Source of the DNA: Anarhynchus alexandrinus
Taxonomy: Eukaryota > Chordata > Aves > Charadriiformes > Charadriidae
NCBI GenBank assembly: GCA_008711295.1
Contig: VUYV01000101.1
Coordinates: forward strand, 1,610,786-1,674,785
DNA length: 64,000 bases
Reading direction: 5' to 3'
The notes under the pieces are model-generated. The model worked only from the letters and a program-made list of their open reading frames with translations. It ran no database searches and was not told the DNA's origin. The stretch's first letter is position 1; every line of letters begins with the position of its first letter. Made by a program: the position numbers and the translations under genes. Shown in pieces: positions 12,701 through 27,700 of this stretch.

Positions 12701-15700
12701 ACATGTATGTCTGTTTTTTTAATATTGACTTTACTCAGAAGAGGTGAAAGAAACTAGATTTTAAATAAGAGATAAAAGAAACAAGAGGATATGTCAGCAT
12801 CACCATCAACGCCCTACTTCATTTTTCTACCAGTTACACCTGGAAGAAAGACAGACTTACAGTATATAGATGAAAATTCAAACCACCCACGCCTGACACT
12901 TTTGGAAACCTTTCCTGTATTTTCAAGAAACAAGAGATGATAAAGAGAACTGTGAAGATGGGCTGTCACTTAGAGACAGATACAGCCCAATGGAGCAAAG
13001 AAGATTGCTATACTGAGAATCAGACTCCCTAAATTACATCAAAGTTGGCAGTCAATTACCTGAGCCTTAGCAAGAAATCCAGATGATCCTCTCAGCACCA
13101 AATACTGTTGGTATTTAAGCTCATTAGATATTTATCCTGGTCAGCCTTACATTTCTCTAGGTGACTGAAGTTTGATGCTGAGAATGCTTGGAAGTACGTA
13201 GTTCTGCAGAGGCACCTAAAGACATCATTAGGCTGTAGAATGGGGCAGACATTATAAAGCCAAACATTTACCCCCTTTGACCCTCATTCCTCAGCTGCTC
13301 ACTTCAGACAGGCACAGACACCAGCAGTCACCAGGAAGGAATCACTGGCTAGAACAGATATCATGAAGCTTTCAGGCCTTGACATCTGAAATCTGTTACT
13401 ACGGCTCCTAAAGTGTACGCTCTGCCTCTGTCCTTGCCTCCAGCAGTCAAGGGTTCACCTTACAGAGACACTATACTATCAGCCAGTGTTACCCAGCAGC
13501 TGGCTTTACTTGAGCTTGCTGGAGAAGGTGAGTTCTCCCAAGTCACACCAAAGCGTGTTGTGCTGGGAAAGCCTGTGTTGTCTACGTAACACCTGCTCTG
13601 CTGCCCCAGAACATGACCTTTTCCTTCCTTGCCCCGGTATCTTCCTTGACAGGAAAAAAAAAAATACAGGAAAAATAATCTACAAACATTGCTCAAGGTG
13701 TTTCAATAATATACTGTCTGTCTGCTTAAGGACTGTGTTAAAGAAGAGTCACCACACTAGCTTAAATTGCATTTGTAAATTGGAGGGAAAAGACTGGAAA
13801 GGGAAACATTTCTTGTCTTTTTATTATAATATTCTATATACAATACAGCTAATTTAGCACAAATTTTTATTCCATGGTCTTAAAAAAAAGAAAAGAAAGA
13901 AATCTTAACATCTTTGATGAATGCCCCTGGGGGAATCCTAGAGACACGTAATAATAAAACCCAACATAATCAAATGCAGGATTTCTATGGCTGCTGAACT
14001 CAGCAGAGAGAGCATGGTTTCAGTACTGTACAGACACATTAACTTCTAGAGCAATTGGAAGTTTGCAGACTGAATCCCTTTTCTGCTAAGAAAGCCTGCC
14101 AGCAAAGCCAGCAACTTTACAAATAAGAAGAAAAAATCTACTTAAAATCTAGAGCTAAAGTCTTCACAAAAAAAAGATCTTGTCAAGATCAGAGAGGACT
14201 AAACGTACTCGACTTCCCCATCGCTACCATGCAACATTGACTTTCATCCTCCTTTGTTTGTTGGATTCTTTTCATTTATGACTCAGTTTTGGAACTAAGA
14301 GTCCCGTATCATTAAATCTAACCGTCTGTGTATTTGTGTTCTCTTACAATTAACTTGAAATATGTGATTACGGTCTTTAACCAGATAATATCTGGGAGGA
14401 GAGAAAATCCAATTAGAATAGTAGTTTATGTAAGGAAACAAAGCTGTTGAATTCTGATTTATGGCAAAACCTCTTCGGTTTATTAATAAACCAAAAAGCT
14501 CCATCTCTTCCCTATGAAATGGAAGGGTAGATATACACTGTATACTACAGCTGATGACACTGTTTTGATGTGAAAATGCCTTTTGGTAAATGAAAGAACA
14601 AATATGTTAAACACTGCCTGCATGTGACTGCTTTCACTGGTTATAAAGAAGCACAAAGTTAACATAAGATTTCACAATGATCAAAGTTTTATTCCTTTTT
14701 ATGCTGATGCCCACACTTCAGCAGCAAATGAAACACAAACTGTGATGATGTTCCTGTGTATTAACAGCTAAGAGAAGCTGCAGCTAGACAGACATTAAAG
14801 TCAAAAGTGTTGCTTTAACAGTGCACAAATCATGATTTGTGCTGTTTCTAGGTGAAAGTCCATGAAAAAATTAAATTCTCCACCACTACCTTAAATTTTT
14901 CTCTTATAGTGAATTTCTGCATCACTGTTAAGACACAGTCTCTGCTAGTCTTTCAGATGGATGCTGTTCCTCCTGTTGGGTTTGAACTTCTCATCACCAT
15001 CATGGTACCACAGCAATGTCATTCTACAACAGGTCTCCCAAGCTGTACTGTCTGCACGCTGGCAATAGGATGCAAGTTACTTCAAAGAGTAAAACCACAA
15101 AATATATCTGGTTGCCTTTGCTCTGGAGAATGTAGGGAATGGTTGGATGGTTGGTAAACACTGTTTGAAAAACTGAATGACCACAGACTTCCACACAGGG
15201 GATGAGAAGGCAAAACTGGTGGCGTGCCTTGTCCAGTGCTGCATGGCCGAGCGAGACACCAGGAGCCCGGTGCTGTGACCACCATGACACGACACAACTC
15301 TTTTTTCTGTGGGTTAAGTCATAACAAGGTCTTGAAAGATGTGAAACAGAGGTTTCAGTCATTTCTTCCCATATGGTTTGAGAGTTTCAGAAATGCAGCA
15401 ACACATCATTTTGTCAACCATGAATGTGTAGAAACATTCAAGTATATCCCCACATTGGGGTTGTTCATACGCTGCATTCAGAAGTGTGTAGTGACTAAAA
15501 GTTATCCACTTCATTCTAGTGCTAAGAATTCTTTCTTACCAACATAATTTAAAAAACAGGTCTTCAAGGTTTCTGCATTTATGAAATGATGCACAAGATG
15601 ATACACTGGAGGAGTGAAGACCACTTCTTGCTTCACTCTTCTGCCCTATTATGTCATATCAAAATGAAAAGAAGAAAAAAAAAATAAGAGGGAAAAAAAA

Positions 15701-18700
15701 AAGAAGGGATTTAATTCAATAATAAGAATCTGACTTCCTCATATAATCTGACTTCATATTTTAATTTTGCCAAAATAGCCTTAGCTCACTGCCTTCCTCT
15801 GAAAAAAACTGCTGACTTTTAGGAACTCATAGGTATTTCTGAAAGCTTGAAACTTGTCAAAAGGACATACAGTGATAATTTCATTAGTTTTTTTTATGTA
15901 TGCAAGGGTTCCACAGAATATATTTCTTTTCTTTAGGAGTATTCTTGCTAGGAAAATATCCTATCCATAAATGCTACTTCTTCCCATTTCTTAAAAGTTA
16001 GGGAAATTCATTCTTACTCTAAATGCAGCAATGGGAAGGCTTATTTTCCTTACGTAAGCAGACTTAGTCAGCTTGCAAAAACCTGTTCAATATTTATTCC
16101 TACAAAGCTGAATTTCAAATTAAAGTTAAATTGCAGATGTAAAGGGTTTTGTGACTAGGTTTAACAATGCTCTACCTATTAAACCTGATAAAGAGTTCCA
16201 TTTAAAACAGTAACTTCGGTCTGCAATAATTGGGCTGTGTCTCTGGGGGAAGTACAAACATACACAGGAGAAGAAAACATAATGGAAAGGTGTTTTCTTT
16301 AAAATTTTCCTTAAAATAAACCACTGTCCCTTATCTGTCAGGTGTCTATTGATGTATCACCCTCTGAAAAAGTTATATCCTAAAAAGGCAAAGTGTTGAG
16401 GGGAAGAAAATGTTACAATGCCTTTACAGAGTGGGAAACTAACAGGCAGACACATGAAGGAACTGTAGAGAAACTGTCACAAAAAAAGGGGACTGAATTT
16501 AGCACTCTCCAACATGACTTTGGAGCTCCAGCTGTAAGATCATTCTGAATCTCTACAGTGAAATGCCAACCTTCCCGACTCTGCTGGCAACCTCACGAAC
16601 TGTCATAGCTCAAGAAGCAAAGCACGCTGCTCTGCCAGATGAGTTAGTTTGACAATTACACAGTGTTCAAACAACATATTCCCCTTCATTAAATGTGCGT
16701 TGTATGGGTGATTTAATGGACTGCTAGTGATATTAATAATGCATAGTTATTAAATTGCTTTCCTTTTTTCATCTGCCCTACTTTACTGCTGCAGAAGCCC
16801 AAGTTTGATGTTTAGTTCTTTCTTCCAACAGGACAGCATGAGTACCCCAGGATGCCCTTGGGTGACAGTGACAGTTACCCGCTTATCACATTGTGTTTAC
16901 TGGCTATACTGGGGATCTTATCCAGACTTCTCCCTGCAGTACAATTGCTGGATGAGGGCTCTGGGATTTGTTTTGGTGTTTATGTCTGGAGGAAACAAAA
17001 AGGGAGAAATGGAGTCATGGGGACAACTCAAAGGAAGTATTTAATAGACAAAAATCTGCCTCAGCCAGAAAAATAGCTTTCCAGTTTAAAAGCTTTTAAG
17101 TGCAATAAGAACGCATTCTCCTAATGCATCGGCCCATCCTATTACTGCTTTATATAACAGTACCCTGCATTTACCATATAAAATTAATCTGACCTTTTAT
17201 TAATGTGCAACTGGAATTACATATTGATTTTATGTATCCAAAGCATGCGGACTGTTTAAATACTAAGAGTGAAATGTTTTAATGTTTAAACTACATTAGT
17301 CTTCTGGCAGAATTTATCTGTGCCACTAATTCACAAGAAAAAGAAGAAACAGTTTGATCTATGCTATTTAGGAACTGAACAGATCCAGCCGTACATCAGA
17401 ATTTAATAGCTTTGTTTTCCACACTGACAACTACTACTATAATTGGATTTTTTCAGTACTGTTTGTTTAAATGGAATAGATATGTTCAGTATTCAGAAAC
17501 ATTGGAACAGCTGAGCAAGCCTAATGCATGTTAGGGGGCTGTTCTTCCTCTGGATGACCTAAGTAAAAGTTTTCCCCTTTGTAAAAAAAATAGTATGAGG
17601 GAACAGTGCAATATCCCGCCTGCAGGAAAAGAAATGTGTTGCTTGCAAGGCGTAGGAAGACATCAATAATTCTATGGCAGACAATTGAAGAAACTGCTGT
17701 TAGGCAATCATGGGACAAAAAGTACCAAAAAAAATGTCAACAACGCTGAAAATACACACATGCAAGTTCTAATGTCCCTTGGGATGATGGCCATCCTTAG
17801 CAATGCACTGAAAAGTACAGCGCTGTGAATGAATTCGTTCACGGACTATAGTAGCACTGGAGAGTGGTAAGGGAACAGAGTATGTCAAGGCTGAAATATG
17901 GCCCCAGACCTGGACAATTAAGAAAGTGGTATCTGCCTATTCCAAAAGCCAGCCACTGAAATAAATGAATGGGTTCATAGTCTGTAAGAACTGACCTCAG
18001 CATTAGCTTAGCGCTTCAACTAAACCACAAACCAGCCCTCTCAAGGGCTCGCAAAACTTTGTGTACAACCCGCACTGCTCCTCCAGAGGCGCTTCGCTTC
18101 ATGCTCACAGACACTCAATAAGATGCAACCCTCCCCACTCTCCAGTGCTTGCCCCTTTCTGGAGAGATTTCGAGCAGTCTTTCTACTGCATTTCATAACT
18201 GCTGGAAGAAAACTTCACTTGATCAGTGGCAGAAGCATTCCACGGTCATTTTAATTTAGTAGCATAACAGCTCAGGTCTGTTTCCGAATACACCTTGGCC
18301 TACTCCTGCTCTTGTCCAAGCTGCTGGCCAGTCTGACTTCTTGTGGGATGAAGTTCTGCCAGAAGAAATGGGAACGGGAAGGACTAAGACCCTTCAACCA
18401 GAAGAGGGAAATGCCAAGCACCTCTCTTACATCATTCCACAAATACAAACCGGAACATCAGAGTCCTGACAGGAGAGAGAGCGGCTGGTAATGGAGGGTT
18501 TTCCTTGCGAATGGTAAAACCTAACAGTAGCAGCTGTAGTGTCAGGACACAGTTAAACAAACCAAAGCTCGATAAGCCAATCTCAGTCTGAAGACAGGGA
18601 ATCTGGATAAAAGCAGCTTTACCTTGCAAGGCATTATGTTTCAGAAACGTTTCTAGGATGTGAGGGAAACCTGTAACATACAGCAACTGCCCAAGGAACT

Positions 18701-21700
18701 GAGAGACTCCAGTCCCTGACAGCTGCAGGAGAACACGGAAAGAATGAAGCAGTCCTAATCATAGCATCATCGAATCATAGAATGGTTTAGGTTGGAAAGG
18801 ACCTTGAAGATCATCGAGTTCCAACTCCCCTGCCATAGGCAGGGACACCTCCCATTAGACCAGGCTGCCCAAGGCCACGTCCAGCCTGGCCTTGAACAAC
18901 TCCAGGGATGGGGACTCAACAACCTCTCTGGGCAACCTGTTCAATGAAAAGACACCTTTTATTCCAAATACTACAGGGCAGCATTCATATCAGCACTATC
19001 ACAGGTTTTTCAGCCTCTCCATGAGCATCTCCAGCAAGAGAAGGTGATATAACCAAGTAAAAACTCCCCAAGATGGACACTGGCACACTGTCTTTGCTTG
19101 GAATTGTATCTTGCAGCAACATTCTCCATCACATGCCTGCTCCACTAATGCTCCTAAGACAAATATGGCATTCAGAGTGCACATCCTCCCCTTAATCCCA
19201 GCTGTTTCTGTACTTCCCTCATAGCCCTGGGGAGAAGGCGAAGATTAACAGTCAACCTGAGAGCAGCAGGGCTGTGGTGGGCAAGCCCGGTACAGGGGGG
19301 AAGGTGGGATGGCTGCAGAACACTTTGGCTAAGAGCTCCACTGTCTGGTCTGTCTATTTGTCTCTACTATCTAATTTACTGAACAAGTTCCTTTTCAATC
19401 AACGTGCTAAAGACTCCAGTAGCAAAGTGAAGAACACCTTTTCAAAAACTCAAGGGTAATTTTTTTCAGGCACCAGCTGATTGCATAGATCTTATGAAAA
19501 GAAACTCACGATGGCCTTGCCAGTTCCCAAACTGGACAGCAGAGCTGGGAAATAAGCTGAGGGGAAAAACATATATCGCTGGGGTAGGGATTGAGGTTTG
19601 CTTCCCTGTAGAGCACTCTAGCCAGCCTCATGTTTCAGGCACACGCAATGGTTACAAAGCTCCTGCATAGTCTTGTCTTTAGTAATCTGTATGCTTTATT
19701 CAGTTAATTGTGGAATTACATACATGAATATGACCTGTTGAATCAGAGCAGAGAAGAACAGCAGACTCTACTCCTGTGAAAGCTTCCCTCACAGCTATCT
19801 TATCCTCTGGGCAGATGCCATCTATTTGGACATTGGCAAGGCCTTGGATACGTTTCTCCAAAACATTCTTGCTGCTAAATTGTAGAGATATGGGTTTGAT
19901 GGGTGGACTGTTAGATTGATAAGGAATTGGCTGGATGGCCATGTCCAAAGAGTTACAGTCAGTGGTTTGATGTCTAAGTGGAAACCAGTAACGAGTGGTG
20001 TCCCACAAGGGTCTCTACTGGGACCAGTACTATACATCAATGACGTAGACAGTGGGATTGAGTGCACCCTCGGCAAGTTTGCAGATGACACTGAACTGAG
20101 TGGTGCAGTTGATACATTTGATGGAAAGAATGCCATCCAGATGGACCTTGACAGTCTTGAGGAATGGACCCATGTGAACTTCATAAAGTTACAAGGTGAA
20201 GTGCAAGGTCCTGAACCTGGGTCAGGGCAACCCCCAGTATCAGTACAGACTGGGGGATGAATAGATTGAGAGCAGCCCCGTGGAGTAGGACTTGGGGATA
20301 CTGGTGGATGAAAAATTGTATATGTGCCGGCAATGTGTGCTTGCAGACCGGAAAACCATCCATATCCTGGGCTGCATCAAAAGAAGCATGGCCAGCAGGT
20401 CAAGGGAGAAGATTCTGCCCCTCTACTCTGCTCTGGTGAGACCCCACCTGGACTACTGCATCCAGCACTGGGGTCCCTGGTACAAAAAAGACATGGACCT
20501 GGCTAGAGCGGGTCCAGAGGAGGGCCGCTGTTCTGGTTTGAGGTAAAACAGAACCCATTTTCTGTTTTGTAATTTTACTTTGCAGCTAAGCCTCTTCTAA
20601 CTAACTGAACTTTCTGAAATTAAGAGCATATTGTGCCGAAACCTTTTGCTCTCAGAGTGATAAGATCTGCTAAGTTGCAATTTATGCCAAGGAATGGTAT
20701 ACAGAGAGGCTCTTGCTTATACTTATTTCCATAACAACCAAGGTGAGATAACTTGTGATTTGCCCCGTTGGAGGGTTGGAAGTGGAAAAGCATACAGGGG
20801 TTGCACCTGCAGGGAGAAGCGGACAGGACAGGTGACCCAAAACTACTGAAGCAGTTTGTTTTTTTCTGAATTTGTAAGTCCCTCTCTCTCTCTCCCTCCT
20901 CGCCTTGATGAGAGAGGTGGGGGAGAGCATCTGTCACTCGTTTTCATTGGCCAGTCCGGCCCAAACCACAACAGCCACAAAAATGATCTGAGGGCTGGAA
21001 CACCCCTTCTTTGAAGAAAGGTCGAGAGAGTTGGGGTTCAGCCTGGATAAGAGAAGGCTCCAGGGAGACCTTATTGAGGCCTTCCGATGTATAAAGGGGG
21101 CTTATAAGAAAGATGGAAAGAGACTTTTTACCAAGGCCTGCAGTGACAGGACAAGGGGCAACAGTTTTAAACTGAAACAGAGTAGACTTGGAATGCATAT
21201 AAAGATCAATTTTTTACTGTGAGGGTGGTAAGGCACTGGAACAGGTTGCCCAGAGAAGTTGTGGAAGTCCATCCCTGGAGGTGTTTAAGGCCAGACTGGA
21301 TAGACATTTGAGTAACCCCATCTAGTGGAAGGTGTCCCGGCACATGGCAGGAGGGTTGGAACTACATGATCTTTAAGGTCCCTTCCAACTCTTTCTACGA
21401 TTCTATGATACTCGGCGTTGTTTAGACTGTAAGTACTTTAACAGGGTAGAATCAGGCCACAAGAACAGTGAATGTCTCCCTAGCACCTTTTGGGGGTTGT
21501 CCCTTGTGCCTTTCTTTTTTGCAGTATTTGAGAAGGTTCACAAGGCTAGGAAAAGTGGCTCAAAAATTCCAGATACACACATGTTAAAACAGCAGATTAG
21601 TGCTCCATCCCACACGTTACCAAAATTAGATTTCCCTGAGGGAGAAGAGAGTTAAAAAAAATAACCAAACAAGCAAAAGAAAACAATGTTTTTCCCTATG

Positions 21701-24700
21701 TACTACCAGAATATTAAATTAAAAACTCCTTTTTTAGCTTTACAGTTTAGCTAAAGATTTTAGAAGAAACAAGTCTTGTAAGAAGACTTGTATTTGTCAG
21801 TGCAAAATGTGAGCATGTTGCACACCCCCTGAAGACCTTTGTCTGAGGTCATGCCTTGTAAGTTCTTTAGATTTCTTTGATGAGGGCTGAATCACTATGA
21901 AAAGCTCTACACCTATATTGCTGTATCTTTTTTTGGATAGTACCATGTTCAGAGATGACTTGTGTGGAAACGGCGGACACGTCTAGTTAAACAGGAAGCA
22001 ACTACTGTCTCTAACAGAGAAACAAATGTATAGCAGCTGCACACAGAACGGCCTGGTGCAGAGCAGGACCCAAGTCAGTGCTGCGGCAAACTTGTACGAG
22101 CTAAAAGTCCTTAGGGAAGGCTGAGAACAATTTTTCACTCTACCATTTTACCACACCATTTAGTCAGCAATCTCACGCTAGGAGGTCTAGAGAATTAAAA
22201 AAATGCAAGAATGATGGTTCACTTCCTCCTTGGTCAGCTGTGAACAGGGTTATCATCTCTTTCTAGTTTCCATTGTGCAGGTGTCCAGGCCGCAAGTTTG
22301 ACTGTTGAGAGAGCTTCATTAGAGGGACAAAGAGTTTGAATAACTGTAAGAGAAAATTTTGGATATCTTAATCTAAGCAGGGGGGAGTGGAGTAAGAGTC
22401 CAGTTCTGAAGAGTGCTGAGTATTTGACTTTTACCACTGGCATCGGCTGTTTGGTTTTGTCTTAAAATCTAGGTTAAAGGGGCTAAATTGATGGATTTAA
22501 GTTTGAATGTCTTGGCTGTGAAGGACCTCCCATCCCTAGGGTAATCCTTCCAGCACCAGTGGAACAGTGGTAAACCCATGTAAGGAAATGTATTATGCCA
22601 GTGCTTGTGCTGTGTCTGACCTATAGAGACACAGGACATTTCATTCTCTGTATCAATAGTCCAGCATCTCTCTGTTCAGCTTTTTCTCTGAAAAAGCATT
22701 AGAAAACAAGAGAGCGTTTCAGGTCTGTAGAGAAAATAAAATGCTATACTGGTTTCCTGTTATAGAGAAGTAAACATTTACATTTAAAGCAAGTTAAGAA
22801 GAGAACTTCCAATTAATTTTTTGTTTTTTGGTTATGAGTTTTATGATCTCCTAGCCTAATTCAGTTTTACTGAAAAAAGTTTCTTTCTGGAACTGTTTTG
22901 TCCTTAGCCATATGTTGGCCTGTCAGCTGGGAACAGGAAATATCTAGAATATCTGTTCTCAGAAATTAGGTTTTATAACGTAATGCTGAGAACTCCTGAT
23001 TTTAGGGCCAGGATTTTTGAGCTGGAAACACGTCACGCTACACTTGTCTCTGATACCACAACCCCAGTTGGCAGTATCAGTGGTTAGGAAAGGATGGAAA
23101 GGCCGCCTTTTCCAGAGCAGGAGTGGCACAGTATTAAGCCACGTGTAACCCCAACTATGATGGTATGGTCTCTCTTTCCTTTGGAAGCACTCAGGTGGAG
23201 AAGGGGTCTGCTTTTCTGCCAGAAAAGGCAGAGCAACAGAATACGGAACTCCTGTATTTATCTCAGCATCCAGGATGTGAACCCTCATCCCACTTCTCTT
23301 TTCTCCACCTGTTACCCTCCAAGTCTTTTACACATTTTAGTACTGATAAGGCCACAAAGGCCAGTAGAAATTTGCATTAAAAAGTTACTTACATGGGAAG
23401 TGGCTGGCTGTATGTCTCAAAACTGTTATTTCAATAAACTCATGAAAATTTCCATTCATTGGTTACAGCCAGGTTCATACTTTCAAGCTCTGCCATGACT
23501 CTGTGATGGTCAGACACTTTACATATGTGTATGTGCTTGTGAGAGAGAAAGCTATGATTGTCCTGTAGGTACATGACTGGTGAAGATGCTGTTTTACACA
23601 CAGAGCTATAGTGCTTACATTTCCATTTGGTTCTGAATAAAAAACATCAGTAGTGCATGGAATTTTATAGACAGCAGTGCTAATACATTAATTCAGCTTT
23701 CTTAATGACACAGTAATGGACTGGTTTAGATCAAAGCAGGGAACACTTACCCTTTTGGCTTCTAAGAGAAAGATAATTTGATGTTTAACATACAACATGG
23801 TTAGAAAGCAGATATAAGTTGTCATAAGCATTGTCCAGCCTCTGCTTAACTTTTCCAAGTTAAGTAGAGTACTGGGTACTGGTACTGGGACCTTTACTGT
23901 TCAACATCTTTGTCAGAGACATGGACAGTGGGGTCGAGAGCACCCTCAGCAAGTTTGCCGATGATACCAAGCTGTTTGGCAAGGTAGACACGCTGGAAGG
24001 GAGGGATGCCATCCAGAGGGACCTGGACAGGCTGGAGAGGTGGGCCCAAGCCAACTTCATGCAGTTCAACAAGGCCAAGTGCAAGGTCCTACATGTGGGT
24101 TGGGGCAATCCCAAGCACAAATACAGGCTCAGCAGGGAATGGCTGGAGAGCAGCACTGAGGAGAAGGACCTAGGTGTGCTGATTGACGAGAAGCTCAACA
24201 TGAGCCAGCAATGTGCAATCGCAGCCCAGAAGGCCAACCGCATCCTGGGCTGCATCAAAAGAAATGTGGCCAGCAAGTCAAAGGAGGTGATTCTGCCCCT
24301 CTACTCCACTCTCGTGAGACCCCACCTGGAGTACTGCATCCAGCTCTGGAGTCCCCAACATAATGAGGACATGGACCTGCTCGAGCATGTCCAGAGGAGA
24401 ACCACGAGGATGATCTGAGGGCTGGAGCACCTCCCCTATGAGGAGAGGCTGAGAGAGTTGGGGCTGTTCAGCCTGGAGAAGAGAAGGCTCCGGGGAGACC
24501 TTATTGCAGCCTTCCAGTACCTGAAGGGGGCCTAAAGGAGAGCTGGGGAAGGACTTTTTACTAGGTCATGTAGTGATAGGACGAGGGAAAATGGCTTTAA
24601 ACTGGAAGAGGGCAGGTTTAGATTAAACATTAGGAAGAAGTTTTTCACTTTGAGGGTGGTAAGGCACTGGAACAGGTTGTCCAGAGAGGTTGTTGAGGCA

Positions 24701-27700
24701 CCATCCCTGGAGGTGTTTAAGGCCAGACTGGACGTGGTCTTGTGCAGCCTGGTCTAGTGGGAGGTGCCCCTGGCAGGGGGATTGGAACTTGATGATCTTC
24801 AAGGTCCTTTCCAACCTAAACCATTCTATGATTCTAAGTTTGTTTGCTTATTATATTTTTGACCTGACTTGACTAAATACCAGCTTCAAAACCATGCCCC
24901 GGGTAGCTAAGTAAACTCATACACCTGTATAGCAACATGGCCTGTATGGATGAGATCACAGGGATCTGACTTAGAGGCTGCTGCAGTGTAACAGGAAGGG
25001 ATAAAAATTACTCTGTCACGCTATTAACTACATGGAGATGAGTCATGTCAGCTATTAAGAAACAAAAAGCAATGGAGTACATCCTGGTGGTCCACAGGAA
25101 GCTGTTTCAGCAATCTTAGATTAAGGTAGATAACTGATAATGACATGGAAGAAAAATTACACAAACTATTTTATTAATTTATTATCTCCCTGTTGGTCTT
25201 ATTCCTGACAATTGTTCTCATTGGTTGCACTTCCACATCTCACGTTCATTGAATGCTTATAATAATGTATATTTGCATAAGAATCATGTAATCATAGAAT
25301 AGTTTGGGTTGGAAGGGAATCTTTATAGACCATCTAATCCAACACGCCTGCCATACGCAGGGACATTAGGTCAGGTTGCTCAAAGCACCATCCAAGCTGA
25401 CTTTGAACACTTCAGTGACAGAGCATCCACAACTTCTCTGGGCAACCTGTTCCAGTGCCTCAGCACTCTCAGAGTAAAGAATGTCTTCCTAATATCTAAT
25501 CTAAATCTACCCTCTTTCAGTTTAAAACTGTTACCCCTCATCCTATCACTGCACTCCCTGATAAAAGAGTCCCTCCTCACCTTTCTTGTAAGTCCCCTTT
25601 AGGTACTGGAAGGCCACTATAAGGTCTCTCCGGAGCCTTCTCTTCTCCAGGCTGAACAACCCCAACTCTCTCAGCCTGTCTTCATAGGAGAGGTGCTCCA
25701 GCCCTCTGATCGTCTTCGTGGCCCTCCTCTGGACCAGCTCCAAGAGGTCACGTCTTTCCTGTACTGAGGGCTCCAGAGCTGGATGTAGTACTCTAGGTGG
25801 GGTCTCACCAGAGTGGAGTAGAGGAGCAGAATCACCTCCCTCAGCCTGCTGGCCACACTTCTTTTGATGCAGCCCAGGATGCGGTTCGCATTCTGGGCTG
25901 CGAGCACACATTGCTGATTAGTTCACATCTACCTGATTATAATAGTGTATTATTCCCACTAATTTCAGGTGGGTGATAGCCTTAGGGTATTAGTGGGACA
26001 AGGAGCACAGGGAGAGTATAGCTATGCCCATTCTTGTGTTGCTTTAGAAGATTCAATCAGACTCTTTGAGATAAGAAGCTTATATCAGCAGGTGAGTTGA
26101 AAACTAGTCTGCCTGGGAATTGTGCTGGTTTAACTTCAGCTGCTCTCTCAAACTGGGCTAGTTTAATCAATCCATGTGGCTGCACAAGAAATCTTTGCTC
26201 AGTTTAGGCTAAACCAAATTGCTTTATTTGCTTTTTCATTTTTTTGAGGGAGAAAAAACTGATGCAAAACGAGCATCTACACTGAGATACCAAGGCTGCC
26301 CTGCAATTAGCATGGTTGCCCTTCCCAAAGTACCTCACATATAGAGTAGCCTGCAGCCACCAACAGTAAAGCTTACAAGTGCAGCGCTTCTAGAAAGCAG
26401 TCTTCTCTTCTCTTCTGGACCAGTTTCTGCCTAGGACTCACAGAGAAAGAAAGAGGTGGTATAAATTGCTTAGTGTGGGACTGTTCCACTAAGTCCAGCT
26501 GTACCCAGTATGTTTCCAGCCCTATGCAAGAACAGTAGGGCTGGAATGAAAGCTGGATCTGTCAATTCAGCCCAGCTTCCAGGCTGGGACAGATGAGCAA
26601 ATATGCATGCAGTAAGCATAGGCTCTGAGTTTATACATATTCCGGAAGGTTTCACATACTGACTTGTGAGGAAATCAGAACTGATGAGTTATTTTGGTGC
26701 TAGTCTGCATGCAAATGAACCCTCCCAAACAAGTAGACAACAAATTTGGATGTGCTTCTTAGACAAAGCAGCCACAAAGTCATTTGCAAGGCTTATCTAA
26801 ACCTGTTTAATCATGCTAGTACAAGCCTGTTTTGAACAAAGGTCTACTCTTAGGAGAAAATGAGAGGGGGAGAAAAATATGCATCCCCTACCCCCACCAG
26901 CTCTCAGAGGGATACACGCACCTTCTCACAGGGGATGGCAGCTGCTAGATTTAGCTTAGCTTTCAGCTGAACTGAAGCCTTCCACATAAACATCCAGTAC
27001 ATGGCCAGTGGTTAATAAACCATAAGCTGCTCCAGAATCCACAGTGAGTCTTTGTGGATTTTGTTAAAAGGCATACTGAGAAAAAACAGTGGAGCAAGGA
27101 AACGTAAATGTTTTCCATGAGTCTAGATTCATACTATCAAAATATCCTAAATCAAGTTTATGAAACCTGAAAGGGAGTTTTGAGCTCTCACAGCCCAAGC
27201 TGTATCTGCTTATCCGCTCTCTGAAGAGCGGCTGACACGACATCTCAGATGGACGGAAAACATTCCATAAGCAACTGCAATGGGTGTGGTGGCACAGCAG
27301 CCTGCAGAGTAGCACAGAAAACACATTGATTCCTCCTGCCTACTGTGTCTCCTATTAGATCCAGCGCACCAGAAATGGCTGCTGTGACTCGGCAGCAGCG
27401 AGGGTGGGTTAGAAATTAGAAGGAAACTGGTGGAATACCAAGAAACACTCGTTTTTTCCAAGAGATGCTTACTGGTCGCTGCTAACTCTGTCAGATCACT
27501 CACAGTGGGATTTAGCACAGTGCTTTCTCCTTTCTAGCATGTCATGCCACACACATGGATCTGATCTGTCTTTCAGCGTGAAAAGAGTCCACTATCCTTT
27601 TGGCTTTAAAGACAGAGCATGCAGAAGTACATTTCTGACTATTTTAAACATTTCTAACACATCCTGTCACTGCAGTAGCTGGATAACAAGACCACAGTAC

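Noticed and set aside
23860..24276. 138-codon ORF on the minus strand
   Set aside because: Antisense shadow of the CR1 reverse transcriptase at 23921-24418.
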